Shown here: piece by piece, positions 35,440 through 50,542 of the stretch | Numbering within the stretch: the stretch's first letter is position 1 | How the letters are laid out: every line of letters begins with the position of its first letter | DNA from: Channa striata | Taxonomy: Eukaryota; Chordata; Actinopteri; Anabantiformes; Channidae | Length of the DNA stretch: 64,000 bases | Direction: 5' to 3' | Assembly (NCBI GenBank): GCA_033026295.1 | Contig: CM065183.1 | Location: forward strand, 13,184,657-13,248,656 | The notes under the pieces: generated by a model | Told to the model about the DNA's origin: nothing | What the model saw: only the letters and a program-made list of their open reading frames with translations | Database searches by the model: none | Translations under genes and position numbers: made by a program

Positions 35440-36866
35440 TGTCTCTCAGTGGTTGAGAGACACACACACAATTACACAGAAAGAAAACGAAAACTACTAT
35501 CGGCTTTTCCCATCGGGTCGCCACAGCAAATCCTCCTGTTCCACCTCGCTCTATCCTGGGCATCTTCCACTCTGACACCAGCTAACCTCATGTCCTCTGT
35601 TAGAACATCCATATATCTCCTCCTTGGTCGTCCTCTCGCCCTCTTGCCTGGCAGCTCCATCTCCTACATCCTTCTACCAATATATTCACTATCCCTCCTC
35701 TGCACATGTCCAAACCATCTCAGTCTGGCCTCTCTGACATTGTTGCTAGCGCAGGCAACATGTGCCTTCCCTCTGATGAGCTCGTTCCTTATTCTATCCA
35801 ACCTTGTCACTTCTAAAGAGAACCTCAACATTTTCATCTCTTCCTCTTGTCTCTTTCTCACTGATACTGTCTCTAACCCATAGAGCAGAGCTGGTCTCAC
35901 ACTGTCCTGTACACCTTTCCTTTGAGTCTTAGTGACACTCTTCTGTCACACAAAACTCCTGCACCTTCTTCACCTCAGCCCCCTGAAACCTCACTCTTCT
36001 ACCTTGCTCTCTCTTTTAGACACATGTATTCTTTCTTACTACGACTGACTTTCATGCCTCTTCTTTCCAGAGCAAACCTCCACCTTTCCAGCTGTTCCTC
36101 CACCTGCTCTCTACTCTCACTGCAAATCATCTGCAAACCTCATTGTCCAGGGAGATTTCTGTCTGACCTCATCTGTCAACCTGTCCATCAGCATAGCAAA
36201 CAAGAAGGGACTCAAAGCCGATCTGTGGTGTAGTCCCACCTCCACCTTAAACTCCTCTGTCTGACCTACAGCTCATCTCACCACCGTCATACTCCTCTCA
36301 TACATGTCCTGGACTACTCTGATGTATTTCCCTGCCTGTCCCAACAACCTCATACAGCCAATTGAAGTCTCCTCCAACAACTAGTCTCTCTCCTCTGGGG
36401 ATACTCTCTATGACCTCATCAAACTCACTCCAGAATCTCTCCTTCTCTTCTAACTCACAGCCAAGTTGTTGAGCATACCCAATGATTACATTTACCATCA
36501 CCCCTTCGATTTCAAGCTTCAGGCTCAACACCCTGTCTGAGACTCTTTTCACCTCTAGAACATTGTTCACAAACTCCCCCTTCAGGATCAATCCTACCCC
36601 GTTTCTCTTCCAATCCACACCATGGTAGAACAGTTTGTATCCTCCTCCAATACTATGTGCTTTGCTGCCCTTCCACCTCGTCTACTGGTGGCGTTGGTTG
36701 TTAACCCAGGCGTCGACCGATCCAGTATGAAATTCATATGGACGATTCGCATGGTTGTTTTTAGCAAGTTTTACGCCGGATGCCCTTCCTGATGAAACCC
36801 TCTCTATTTATCCGGGCTTGGGATCGGCACAGAGGTCACTGGCTTCCAACCATTGTGGCTAGGTTA
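35440..36866 (-). mobile_element. RTE/BovB-like LINE, internally deleted, minus strand
   Basis: Same family as the element at 20.1-22.3 kb. Minus-strand translations give VGLILKGEFVNNVLEVKR and RLVVGGDFN (endonuclease), then a jump straight to the RT end (AGKYIRVVQDMYERSMTVVR-like), then LLYGLETVSVRKRQEEEM, LRWFGHVQRRDSEYIGRR and GKRARGRPRRRYMDVL near the C-terminus. The join between endonuclease and RT near 36355 shows an internal deletion that removed most of the polymerase. The 3' tail (35450-35590) is shared with 26.5 kb. Confidence 0.88.
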
Positions 36867-37359
36867 GAGAGAACGAAAACAATTCGAACTAATCCACACT
36901 AAGACAAAAAGACCCAAAAGAGCACAGGGTATGTTTTACCGAGTTTGGTCTATAGTCAGTGTCAATATTATTTCGTCTTTCAATGTCACTCAGCCACACA
37001 ATTCTCCAAACATCTTGCTCCTCAATATTTCAAACACATGTACACATCTCTCTCTTCTCACAACACACTAATATCCAAGAGAGCGATCTTACTTCCAATA
37101 CACAAATTCACATGCAAATGTCTTGCAGAGACACATTGCCCCGGAGCACAGATAGAAACACACCTTGCCTGAGAGAGAAAGTAAAAATAATTTCTTCCCA
37201 TGCAGGACAGAACATTCACCACAGAACATGAGAACATATAATCCAACTCGAAAGATTATTAGCTCTTCAGTCACATGCTCTATAGTATTTACGCATTGCC
37301 CTCACGCTGATCAGATATGAGCCTATATTTTTTACACCATTTTTAAACCTATATTTTTT
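36867..37359. other. Spacer
   Basis: AT-rich sequence with short open frames on both strands. No recognisable feature. Confidence 0.45.
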
Positions 37360-37485
37360 GACCAGATGTTGCCTGGTCTGATGAGTCTGCAATATTCAGA
37401 TGGTAAGGATATAATTTGGCGTAAACAATATGAAAGCATGAATCCATCCTGCCTTCTATCAGTGGTTTAGGCTGCTATAATGAAT
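37360..37485 (+). mobile_element. Tc1-like transposase fragment
   Basis: The sequence ggtctgatgagtctgcaata and the following aatttggcgtaaacaatatg match the internal part of the Tc1-like copy at 49035-49140. Only about 125 bases remain. Confidence 0.75.
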
Positions 37486-38064
37486 GAGGCCCACAGTGTT
37501 CAGTAACACTCTCGTTCCATGGAAAATTGCACTTTTCCCTGAGACTCAAACATTTCAGTAGTCCAAAAGCCAAATTGAACTGAAAATATAATCCCTTTTT
37601 TATCCTCCCCAATAAAAATATGGTTTCTGTTGTTTTCCCCTTCAGCTTTGTACTAACACATGTTAATAAATATATAAACTGTATACAGATTAGGGTAACC
37701 AAGAGTTGTTGTGTTTGTGCACTGATTCTCCTATTCTACCTTTTTTAATCTTGTACACTGGTTCAAATAGCTGTTTCTTCATGCAATGTGAAATAGTCCT
37801 AAAATTCTAAATCTGACAATTTGATTAGTTTGTACTTCCTTTTTGATTCATCCTGTATATAAAAAATTAAAGTTGTTAAATCACATCCCTCCGCCGCAGC
37901 TCAGAAGAACAGAAAAAAGTAAAATTTGTCTTAAAACACTGTAGGTTTATTAGATTCTAAATCAACGAGCCCAGTGTGACAACTGAAGTTTCATATGAGT
38001 CTGAGGTGAACTTTGAATTGCATTTTTAGACTGAATGAAGGTTGTGTGAATGAATGTCTTTTGT

Positions 38065-38695
38065 GTAGTCACATTCCCGGTGGATACTTTTGCAAACACT
38101 ATGATTAATAACAAAAGCTAACAACCCATAGCTTTTTCCACATGCACTTAGCACTCAAGTTTCTGTTAAAACCAGGTTTAAAAATGCTAACCCGTTTATG
38201 CATTTAAAACAATTTTATTGTTCTTATGTTATTTTTATAATGATCATACTAAAAATGTGCTTTACTTAGCTAATTTCTTTAGTAACACTGCACTTCATAG
38301 GTAAAAAAAATAACATAAGGAAAAGTAATAACACATTTCAAACAAAAACAAAAGAACATAGGTCCCGAGAAAATGCAGTGACAAGATTATGCAGACACTA
38401 GCATTTCTTTTTAATATGTACCTGAAAATTGTACTCTATAAAACCACTCAAAAGGAGAGAATAGATAATAAGTGGTACTTGGCAAACAGGAGAACTCAAT
38501 GTTTTTCAAGTCTGGAAATGAAGCTTAATCATGGTACTATTTCAGCTAATTGTATTATTATCATCAGAAGCATGAGCTTTGTGGCCTGGCTAACTTAGGG
38601 GTCTATCAGTAACATCAAATCACATTCCCAAAACCTTAATAACCTGACATGTACGTTTATTAACACAATCATAACGTAAAAGCCGAGTAAAATCC
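38065..38695 (-). pseudogene. Truncated nrde2 fragment between tubulin copies 2 and 3
   Basis: Homologous to nrde2 17391-18050. Shared landmarks are gtgtagtcacattccc, tacttggcaaacaggagaac, catcagaagcatgagctttg and cataacgtaaaagccgag-like sequence. Most of exon 2 has been lost: only a few bases either side (ctctataaa and aaaggagagaat) survive near 38430-38460. It shows that a duplication starting inside nrde2 seeded the copy 3 unit. Confidence 0.82.
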
Positions 38696-38699
38696 TAAA

Positions 38700-39412
38700 A
38701 AAAAACCTTAAAAATATGGAGAGAAGCCCTTGTTAATAATACAGGATTTTAAAACACTCTTCACCACCATCTTGTGGAGAAAGGGGCAACAACAAATAGC
38801 ATATTTATTCTTCTTCCATGAAGATCTAACCTTTAATATTATTCTTATTATTATTAAACATTTGAATTCACATTAGATTTGAGTCTGGGGATTTAGTCTG
38901 GGGAAGTAAAGATAGACGTTTGTGTTAATGGTGACGTTATAATGAGCTATATGGACATGTATGGAAACATGATTTGCCATATTTGCCATAAATAGCCTAC
39001 CTATGTCTATCACCTCCTTAAAAGAGCGTATTACCATATGCTGTTTCCTTTCTTTTGTTGAGCAGTGGTGTGGCTCATGTTGTTGGGTTTCCATTGTAAC
39101 CTCAATCTTGCACGTGAACAAGCGTGTACATACACAAAGAAGAGAAGAAAATCTGTTGTGTATTAAAATCTTTGCGTGTTACTAAGACAACAAAGGTCCC
39201 AGAACACCGTCCAATCAAAACTAAAAAGCAAGTTCTCTTAACAAATCAGATGTCTGATGTAGGTTGACCGACATTTAGCTCCTCCAATAGCGTTTATCCA
39301 TCGTCTTTAGTTGGCAGCGCTCCTACCTTCTCAGGTTAGTTCGGTGCTGGCGTAGAGCGGTAACAACTTTGCCTATTCAGTCGTTTGTCCAAAGTTCTTC
39401 CTTTCGACCAAA
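38700..39412 (+). promoter_or_regulatory. Tubulin copy 3 upstream region and 5' UTR
   Basis: Homologous to the other two upstream regions. The CCAAT box shared by copies 1 and 2 has changed to caaat here (acaaatcag at 39241), although another CCAAT occurs at 39211-39215 and tccaatagcg is kept near 39284. The last 50 bases before the ATG are conserved. Confidence 0.6.
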
Positions 39413-42012
<2,600 letters not shown>

Positions 42013-43430
42013 AGTCCCACCATCAGTTTCTTCTTACTATGCAAGCGTTAGACCTGGGCAATATGTTTCAAGTTGGCTTAAAATGAGTAATTTTAACTGT
42101 AACTTTAGAAACTCAGTAGTTGAAGTTTATTTTTCAGGCTTAGCAGAAGTTCAAATGACTTTCTTTGTCAATACATGTCTTTTTCATTTCTGCACTTGTT
42201 TTGCAATTGGCATTTTTCTTCCTTTTTGTGTTTTGAATATAAATGTTTAACCTCTTCTGTTTCGAGGGCATCACCTAAGCATTACTCTACTCTGAGTGGC
42301 AAACATATAACATCATTTCATGTCTGTCTTATATATTCAAAGCAACAATATGGAACATACTGCTGACATTGTGAAGAGCTCCTGGGCTGCCAACTATAAA
42401 ACAGGTAACTGCTAACTACTGACTATTTAATGTCATAAGCCCAGTTTGGCTCCTAGTGTTAAATCTCTGTAGCAGCTACTGGTCAATATTTTTGTCCAAT
42501 CATGGAAGGGTGTGTGAAGGGGTATAAATGATAACCCTCTAATTTATATATATATATTTTATTTTTTCCTCCAATCTTAAGTTTTTAATTTTTGACAATA
42601 GAAAATATAATTTGCAAAACACTTGGCAAAATTTGATATGAAATGTCTTGTTTATAGCAGAATGCAATTTAATTTGAATAAACAAACGTTGAAAATGCAT
42701 TAAAAGACTGAAATTATGCTGTAAACTATTTCAGAAACTGATCAATTATGTTGTCAGTGTGTTTGATCTGTGTTGTAATTGATTTCAAAAGATAGACTTG
42801 AATAAAGATTTTATGAACGGGTTCTATGCTGTAACCGATCCTTGTCTATGACAGAATGTTGTGTCCCTTAGTGTAATTTTGACTGTTGTGACCTTGAAAT
42901 TATCTTGTAAAGAATTGACTTTTAACTCATGACTTGCATGTTTTGACTTCAAGAGAAGGGGAACAAGTGCTGCTGCTCCTTATCTCCAAATCCAGTGTTA
43001 AACTCTGAATCTCAAAATATTGAGTTAAATGTGTAAAGCAACAAACCTGTGTGTAAGTGTAACTTTAAAAAACATAACTTTGCAGGCATTACTGAAATAT
43101 TGATACATCCTTGCCTACTGTCATGTTATTGGGAACATTTCAAATTTCAATTTTCTGACGTTAAAAGCCTTATTCTCCAATCTGAGTCGACGAAAATAAC
43201 TGCCCTTAAACTCATGCATCCGATATATGGGTGAACATTTCAGTAGCTGTATTTTTACTACAGCCATGTTCTATATCTATGTAAGATATGCAAATGTCAT
43301 CCATCTATCTATACAAAATAAGTGATGGAAAGACCAAAGTCTTTCTGTCAGATAAAGAGAAGGTATCTGCCAGATCTGATAACCAACATCCTCATTCACC
43401 CACTCTGTCATCATGACCTAAAATCTTAAC
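42013..43430 (+). other. Tubulin copy 3 3' UTR and flank
   Basis: Unlike copies 1 and 2 after the first 30 bases. A polyadenylation signal candidate AATAAA lies at 42801-42806, nearly 800 bases after the stop. No other gene seen. Confidence 0.5.
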
Positions 43431-43434
43431 CCTC

Positions 43435-43560
43435 AATAAACCACAAGCACATTTTTGCACAAACTTTTATTGAAATAAAACAAGTTGTGTGACATGGTTA
43501 TTCTAAATATTGCATTCGATTCTTTGTGATAATGTAAGCTGAAAACAAATGTACATAAGC
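43435..43560 (+). repeat. Downstream block shared with the relic unit
   Basis: aaccacaagcacattttt and tttgtgataatgtaagctga match 19745-19815 (there tctgtgataatatgagctga). It marks the original downstream end of a tubulin unit before LINE insertion. Confidence 0.65.
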
Positions 43561-43689
43561 ATCCTGTCATTCTTTTTAAGTAGCGTGGTCAAATTTTAGA
43601 AACCATTGAATTTAAATGAAATTTTATTTTGGATATGTAAAGCAAAAATATAAATAAAATAAAGGACAATACAAGCTGTCAAAAAACAA

Positions 43690-45380
43690 ATTTACATAAA
43701 ACAAACATCAAGCAAGATCGTTTATTGACACATTAGAAAGGGAGTGAGAAGCATTACATTATTTAATCTCACCCCTTCATAAGTTATTCACAAATATTAA
43801 ATCTGGTTCCTATATTACTATTTACAATATCCTATATTTTCAAAACACTATCTAATTACGAAACAGAGTGACTAATACATTTCTACATATAAAACATGCT
43901 CACGTATATACATACGTCTTCATCCCTGTATGTCTTGAAAATCTTGTCTTTATGCGTAAATTTGAATTGATTAAAATTAGGGCTTATCCACTTCTAATGT
44001 TCCAATTTTCCCCTAATATAACCCCCCTCTCATTCACTGATTAAAGTCTGAATGTTTCCTGGTAATAAGTTATTTTAGCCTAACACGGTATTTGTACTGT
44101 ATGACATTCCACCAAGTCTGTAAGTTTGAATAATTTTGACCCAAAAAATAATGTGTTCCAATGTGCGATCCAGATATCCAGCTTTATGAATGACCAGCCC
44201 TAAGCCAATTAAACTATGGTAAATCTAGTAAACAGGAGAGAGTGCGAAGTGATTTGTGCTCCAAAACCTGCTCTGCTGTATTTAATACTGAGATGCTTTT
44301 TGGTAGTTTAGGTTGTACATATTTAATATGTGATTCCCAATTCTAATTTTATCATCTATTATTACACCAAGATATTTGTGGTCATGTATTCCTTCAGTTT
44401 CCACCCCATCTATTTTAATACTTACTTTTGCGTTTTTTCTACAGTTATCAAATAATATTATTTTGGCTTTGTTTAAATTCACTGATAATCTGTTTTTATC
44501 AAACCATATTTTTAATTTTCCCATTTCTTTAGTTATGTCTTCCAATAGTTTGTTTAAGTCCTCCCCAGCACAGAAAATATTTGTGTCACCAGCAAACAGA
44601 ACTAGTTTCAGCACATCAGATACTTCACATATATCATTAATGCACAGAATAAATAATTTAGGGCCCAACACTGATCCCTGGGAGATGACACAAACAAGTT
44701 CTACATATAGTGAACAAAAATCTCACAAACTGTTTTCTCTTGTTTAAATAGCTTCACATCTAGTTTGACACCATCCTCCTCATACCCACCATAACTTATT
44801 CATTAATATGTCATGATTAATTGTATCAAACGCTTTTTTTCAAGTCAGCGAATACACCTGTATATTTTCTGTGAGTTAATCTATTATTGCCAGTGATGTT
44901 GATCTGTTTGGTCTGAATCCATATTGACTATCAGTAAGTAGTAGCGTGCTTTTCTATGGATGTGTTCAATCTGTTGCTGATGGGTTTTTCTAGTATTTCA
45001 AAATTTGTGGAAATAAGGAAACTGGTCTGTAGTTTGTGAAGTGATTTCTGTGCCCAGTTTGTATAACTATAATAAGGTATAACTTTAGCTATTTTCATTT
45101 GGTTTGGAAAGGAGTCTGTTTGGAATTATTAATGACAAATATGTGATAGTGGTTTTTAAGTCTCCTCAATTACCCTCTTTTAATGTCATCAATGTCATTA
45201 AAATCAATAGAATGGTTGTTTTTGGATTTTTTATCAATATCTTATATTTCTGTTTCAGTAACATTTTTAAGAAACATTGAACTGGGATTTCACTCTATCA
45301 TATTGCACTCCAGTATGACTCCACCACCCACTATGACCTCAATAATAAACACAAACACTATTTCTGACAATTCTTCTTAG
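43690..45380 (-). mobile_element. L2/CR1-like LINE remnant, minus strand
   Basis: Minus-strand translation of 44282-44671 gives a reverse transcriptase block: LGPKLFILCINDICEVSDVL, LVLFAGDTNIFC, a WFDKNRLSVNLNKAKIILF block and HKYLGVIIDD. The catalytic-type motif normally FADDT reads FAGDT, so one of the two metal-binding Asp residues is changed. Sequence 5' of it (44700-45380) is frame-shifted RT; the 3' part down to about 43690 is untranslated tail. It interrupts the block shared with the relic unit, so it inserted after duplication. Confidence 0.75.
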
Positions 45381-45409
45381 CAGACCAGCTGAGTTGGGTT
45401 GCATTAGAT

Positions 45410-45665
45410 TGTGTACCTAATAAAGTGACCAGTGAGTGTATATGTGAACATAGCAATCATGCGGATAAGCCATCTGTTAGCTGGAGCAGCAGGAAAAAAA
45501 AATCTGGAAAATTCAAATGACGGGTAACAAATGGATCCCATTGTGATATAAAACTTCCTGTTGTGCTTCTTTTGCTCACAGGAAGAGGAAATAATCTTGG
45601 AAAGATTCACATCTTTTTATTTTACTACTGTCACTCGAGTGTAGTGAGAGCTTAGATGGGTTTAT
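45410..45665 (+). repeat. Array tail block shared with the relic unit
   Basis: Matches 19826-20085 with few differences over about 250 bases (taataaagtgaccagtgagt at the left; gtgagagcttagatgggttt at the right). The left 30 bases resemble the terminal inverted repeat of the Tc1-like element at 48.7 kb. Confidence 0.85.
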
Positions 45666-46815
45666 TGTTCATTGTGTTTACTGTTACTGTGTTTACTGTC
45701 AAGCATCTGACCACATTCAAACTAATATTAAACATTTGTAAATATGAAATCTATGAAAGGATGAAATACATCAAAAACCTTTTTTTCACATGATCTGTCC
45801 TCTGAGATCATTTTAAATGAACCAGAAACGTGCTTATATCCTGTACTAAGGCAAATGAGCTGAGCAAGCTACTCCAATAACTCCATGTAGTTAATGTTTT
45901 TAGGATGCAGATCCACTATCAGTGCAAATTATGTTTAAAATTTTAAATATAAATTAAAAAAAAAACATGATCATCATTTCACACTCAAACAGTGAATGTA
46001 CAGTGACATACATGTGGATCGGTCTGTGTTCAGGTGTGTCCTGCCTGCTGTTGTGGGTCTTTTTGCTGCAGCCTTCTGTTTATGAACAAACACTCTAATT
46101 TTCTTCCTCCAAGTTCCTCCTGATAGTTGGTTCACTCTCAGATTCCTCCACACATTTAGCTCTTGCTGTCTACGTGTGGAATTTCCCAGTTGGATCCAGG
46201 CAGCTGGGGGGATCTTTAGAGTTCAGGAATCAGGCAGGTCAAAATCCTGTCTGGACTCCTCACATCTGTAAGAGTAGCAGAATTTCCCTTCCTCCTGCTT
46301 CTTCTCCATCTTCCCTTTCACTCTCAGCTTCTTGCTGCCCTGTGTGACAGAAAGTCCTCTGGGAAAAAGCCTTGAGGGTCCAGGTTCAGGTCACAGCTCT
46401 TTTCTTTTTTAGTCTCCTACCAGCTGCCGCAGCAGTTTGGAAAGATTTTATCTTCAACACGATCTTGTGTTGAAATTTGTCCATCAGCTCCAGAGTGTTG
46501 TGGACCTCCTGTGAACGTTTCTGCAGTAGATGCTTCTGGTAGAGCAGGGGTTTGACCTGCAGACTGTGAACAGGCCAATGCATGGCTATCACTGGACTGA
46601 GGGCAGACTGGAATCCCTGAGAGATCAGCATGTCCAGTGTATGTTTAGTGTTTCGTAGCTATATCCTAATGGAGCTCCAGAGTCTTCAGAAATGGTCCTG
46701 TCATTATCAGAACTCTCCACAGAGAGGAGCTGTTTCTCAGAAGTCCTGACATCACTGGATCATTACACTCAGTTTCATGCCAAATGTAAGCAGGGCATTT
46801 TCTTTAAGAACTCAT
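45666..46815. other. Unassigned spacer, possible degenerate ORF
   Basis: GC content rises at 46030-46760 and the minus strand carries an 81-codon frame (46386-46631) in sequence interrupted by stops on both sides. It looks like old coding or transposon sequence, but I cannot name the family. Confidence 0.35.
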
Positions 46816-46817
46816 CC

Positions 46818-47075
46818 TGTTCAGGCTCGCAGGGGCTGGAGTCTATCCCAGCTGCCATTAAATGAGGGGAGGGGTCCCTCGTGGACAGGTCTCCAGTTTA
46901 TTTCAGAGCCAACACAGTGAGACATTCTCAGTAAGACAACCCTTCACACTCATATTCACACCTACGGGCAATTTAGTGTCACCAATAAACCTCACATGCA
47001 TGTCTTTGGAATGTGGGAGGAAACCCATGCAAGCAAAGGGAGAACATGGAAACTCCATACAGAAAGTCCACCAAT
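46818..47075 (+). repeat. Common fish interspersed repeat
   Basis: Contains ggctggagtctatcccagct, a gacaggtctccagttta block, cacactcatattcacaccta and gtgggaggaaaccc...gagaacatggaaactcca. This order of motifs is a very frequent fish interspersed repeat as I remember it. Degenerate, with no coding capacity. Confidence 0.65.
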
Positions 47076-48215
47076 GCCACAGTTTAAGTGAAAATTAGAC
47101 GTTTTATATGAAAGCATTTTGTACAATATTTGTTGGGGTAAAAGTATTTGTATAATTTTACCTTTACAACTTTTCAATAACTATTCAACAATAGTTTTTG
47201 AAAATATAATTTCTGCACTGGCATTGAATGTGTTTAGAAAATTCAGTTTTTGAAAGTTTAGTTAGCACTCTTTATGAAATTGTTCTCCAAGAACAATTTG
47301 AGCTTTAAGTGGTTTGTTATGAAGTATTTTTTCACTGTGAATGTTGTTTTGAACAGTCTCATTTTTAAAAAGCTATATCAAGGCTACACGTCAAATGAGA
47401 CATTGACCTTGAGCCGATACTGTTTTGTCAACACTTTTGAAGCCACTGGTTCGGTTTATGGACCGAAGACTAAATACAAATGGGACTTGTTAAACAGAAG
47501 GACATGCATTCATAATGATCATATCTTCTCAAACTGATCTAAAACACAGACAAAACACAAAAGGATAAACTTGACACATTTTATGAATCAATGTTTGTAA
47601 ACTGCACAAACGTCACTTACACTCTCAACATCACATTTTTTTCAATCATGCTTTTGTCATAAATCATGTGCCTTGCAACTGAGGAAAGAAAAGAATAAGG
47701 TGAGTATTTAATACTTGATGGCAATATGGCATTGTTTTGCATGACAATAAAACGTCAAACCTTCTTTGAGCCCCTCCATACTGTACAGTCTTTCAAAGGA
47801 AAGTTTCAGACAGCAGTGGTGACAGGATTATTTTCTTTTAGACCAGCAGCAGTGAATGTGTCACAGTATCTTTTTTAAAGAAACAGACCAACCAAATCTA
47901 AAGAACTGGCTCCACATCAGTCAAGACTGAAAGCTCACATGTACGTTAGCACAGAGCATTGGTGGACATCTTGGGTTTGCTTTGATTACAGTCTTCAGAC
48001 TCATTCACACTGTAATATGGATTTTGTATTAAACATAAAAAGGAGAGAAAAGTATAAGCACGCTCACCTCAATGACAGAATATAAACAGCTAAATGTGCA
48101 AGTAACAATGAGCCCATTACAAATGTACTAGCTCTTTCATTTCCACAGATGGTTTTGTGGGTAAAAATTGTGATAGTTTTTCTTATATCTAAGATGCTAC
48201 CATAATAGTATCTTG

Positions 48216-48250
<35 letters not shown>

Positions 48251-48677
48251 AACTGGCAGAAAAATTGACTTAAAGGCATTTTTATGTTTTCTATGTTTTG
48301 TCTGTGAGTCAGTCACCAATTCTTATTCTAAGATCTAAAGCAACAAGTAGCAGCAGAACTGAATACCACTGACACAGTGGTTAATATGTTAGGCACACTG
48401 TCATCATACTTGTTTCATATTTAATCTGCGGCCAATAAAAGTCATAATATATTACAAAATATACACACTGTTAAGTTATAATATAGGAAATCTCAAAGGT
48501 TTAGGTCGTGGTTTGGAAACGTACTTTGACAGTACTTTGAGTTGTCTGCTGCTTTATAAAACTCCACAATAAATTTCCTGAAGAAGATGAAATAAAACAA
48601 AACAATGTCCTAAAGAAGAAAATGTTGGCACAGTTAGAAAATAAAGACAGAGCTAAGTGGGAATGAAGGAGGAGATA
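47076..48677. other. Spacer with a TA microsatellite
   Basis: AT-rich; a TA dinucleotide run lies at about 48216-48242. An 87-codon plus-strand frame (47274-47537) has no recognisable motif. No supported gene. Confidence 0.45.
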
Positions 48678-49545
48678 CACTCACTGGCCCCTGACACCTG
48701 TTCAACTGCTTGTTAACTCAAATATCTAATCGACCACATGGCAGCGACTCAGTGCATGTAGACATGGTCAAGATGATTTTCTGAAGTTTTAACTGAGCAT
48801 CAGAATGGAGGAAAAAGGTGATTTAAGTCACTTTGAATGTGACATGGTTTTGGGTGCTGGACAGGCTGGACTGAGTATTTCAGAAACAGCTATTCTACTG
48901 GGAATCTCATGTAGAATCATCTCTGTGGTTTAAAGTGAATGGATGGAAAAGGAGGCAGGACTTTAGGCTAAAATGGGCCAAAGTGTCTGGTTGATGCCAG
49001 AGATCAGAGGAGCTTGACCAGACTAGTTCAAAAAGTTGGCCGGTCTGATAAATCTGCAGTATTCAGATTGTAAGGTCATAATTTGGCGTAAACAATATGA
49101 AAGCATGGATCCATCCTGCCTTGTGTCCGTGGTTCAGGCTGTGGACTGTGGTGTAACGGTGTGGGGGATATTTTCTTGTCACACTGTAGGCCCCTTTAGT
49201 ACAAACTGAGCATCATTTAAATGCCACAGCCTAATACCGTTGCTGACCATGCTGTTCCCTTTATGAGCACAATGTGCCCATTGTTTGATGGCTACTTCCA
49301 GCAGGAAAATGTCACAAAGGTAAAATCATCTCAAACTGGTTTCCTCACTCAAATGACCCCCAATAAACCCCCAGCAACTGTGTGGCTATTATGTTGATGT
49401 ATAATAAAATCTCCAGAAACATTTTCCCTTAATTTGTTGAATATACGCCATAGATTATTAAGTCTGAAGATCTGAAGACAAAGGGGGTCCAACAGTACTT
49501 GTAAGGTGCCCCTACTGAAGTGGCTGTTGAGTGTACTGTACATAC
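48678..49545 (+). mobile_element. Tc1-like transposon, internally deleted
   Basis: The left end (tacactcactggcccctgac and acctgttcaactgcttgtta) and right end (aaagggggtccaac... tgttgagtgta) are inverted-repeat-like. The N-terminal transposase helix-turn-helix is readable (GLSISETAILLGIS), followed by a jump near 49030 to the C-terminal catalytic half (GRSDES-type block, then a pocket with ISNWF). It is about 870 bases against roughly 1.6 kb expected for a full element of this family. Frame breaks are present, so it is inactive. Confidence 0.82.
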
Positions 49546-50542
49546 AAGTGCACTGTTTGAAGGAACAACAGCACTGGAGGAAACCCTGAAAAAATCACAA
49601 ATGTAAATGAAAAAACAAAGTGAAAGAAGGAAGAAGAGGACAGAATAAGGCCACATAGAATGAACAACATAATAGATCATTTGTTTAAAGCAAAACAAAA
49701 GATGAGAGGCACTGCAGGTCTCCTCATTACAGGATGGGTTACGCTGATACATCCTTTATATTGTTTTAAAAGCACTGAGTTAATCTCATCACTCTCCAAT
49801 GTAATGGGGTTTGATGAAGTTTTTCAATGAAATTTTTAACCTTTCCCTTTTTAATATTATAATGGTTGTCTGTGGGGAGTGTTTCATCTATACACAGACC
49901 TTTGAGAGGTTTTAGGCAGCTCCAGTCCTGGGGAAACTGCTGAAAAGGTTTTGGTGGTTTTTTTCTCTCCATACTTTAACACTCTCAAAGAGTTCAAACT
50001 TTCCATGTGAGCAAGTCCTGACACAATAAGGCCCACAGCAATAAAACCAGCCCTTTCAGCGTCTACAGCAGCTCTGACTGTTTTCGTAGGACATCTCAAT
50101 TCACACGAGTCTATTGTGGTGGCACAATGTATATCTGACAGGATTGTACTGGTAGTATTTAAAACCACCAATGTGTGAACCTCTAAGGATACTTATCTCT
50201 GTGGTGTGACACAGATGAGAACATGTTAAAATAAACACTCCCTTGTCTTTATCTGACGATATCAGTTATTTTGAAACTCACTGTGAATGTGTGTGAGGAG
50301 GGTATGGCCACTGAGGTAAATAAATACAACTATCCCACAGTCCCAGTTATTTAAAATAGTGTCTCTTTGTGTCACTACTGTCTTTGAATGTCTGATGGTC
50401 AGTGTTCGTACAGGAACTCGTCATGTCACAGACCGGTCAGCCTCAGTCCTGAATGACAGATGGGGGTACATACAGTTTTAGTACTGTCAACTCTTCGGTT
50501 CCTGTTGCAGAGAAGATCACGGAAAGGCAAAGCTTTATGTCA
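49546..50542 (-). other. ZMYM gene 3' UTR and downstream flank
   Basis: Follows the stop at 50543-50545 on the minus strand. The open frame at 49884-50171 shows no family resemblance and I treat it as UTR. Confidence 0.45.

Noticed and set aside
36945..37274. Several 60-90 codon frames on both strands
   Set aside because: Mutually overlapping, low-complexity and without motifs.
49884..50171. 95-codon minus-strand frame downstream of the ZMYM stop
   Set aside because: No acceptor joins it to the ZMYM gene, whose C-terminus is complete at 50543; treated as UTR or spacer.
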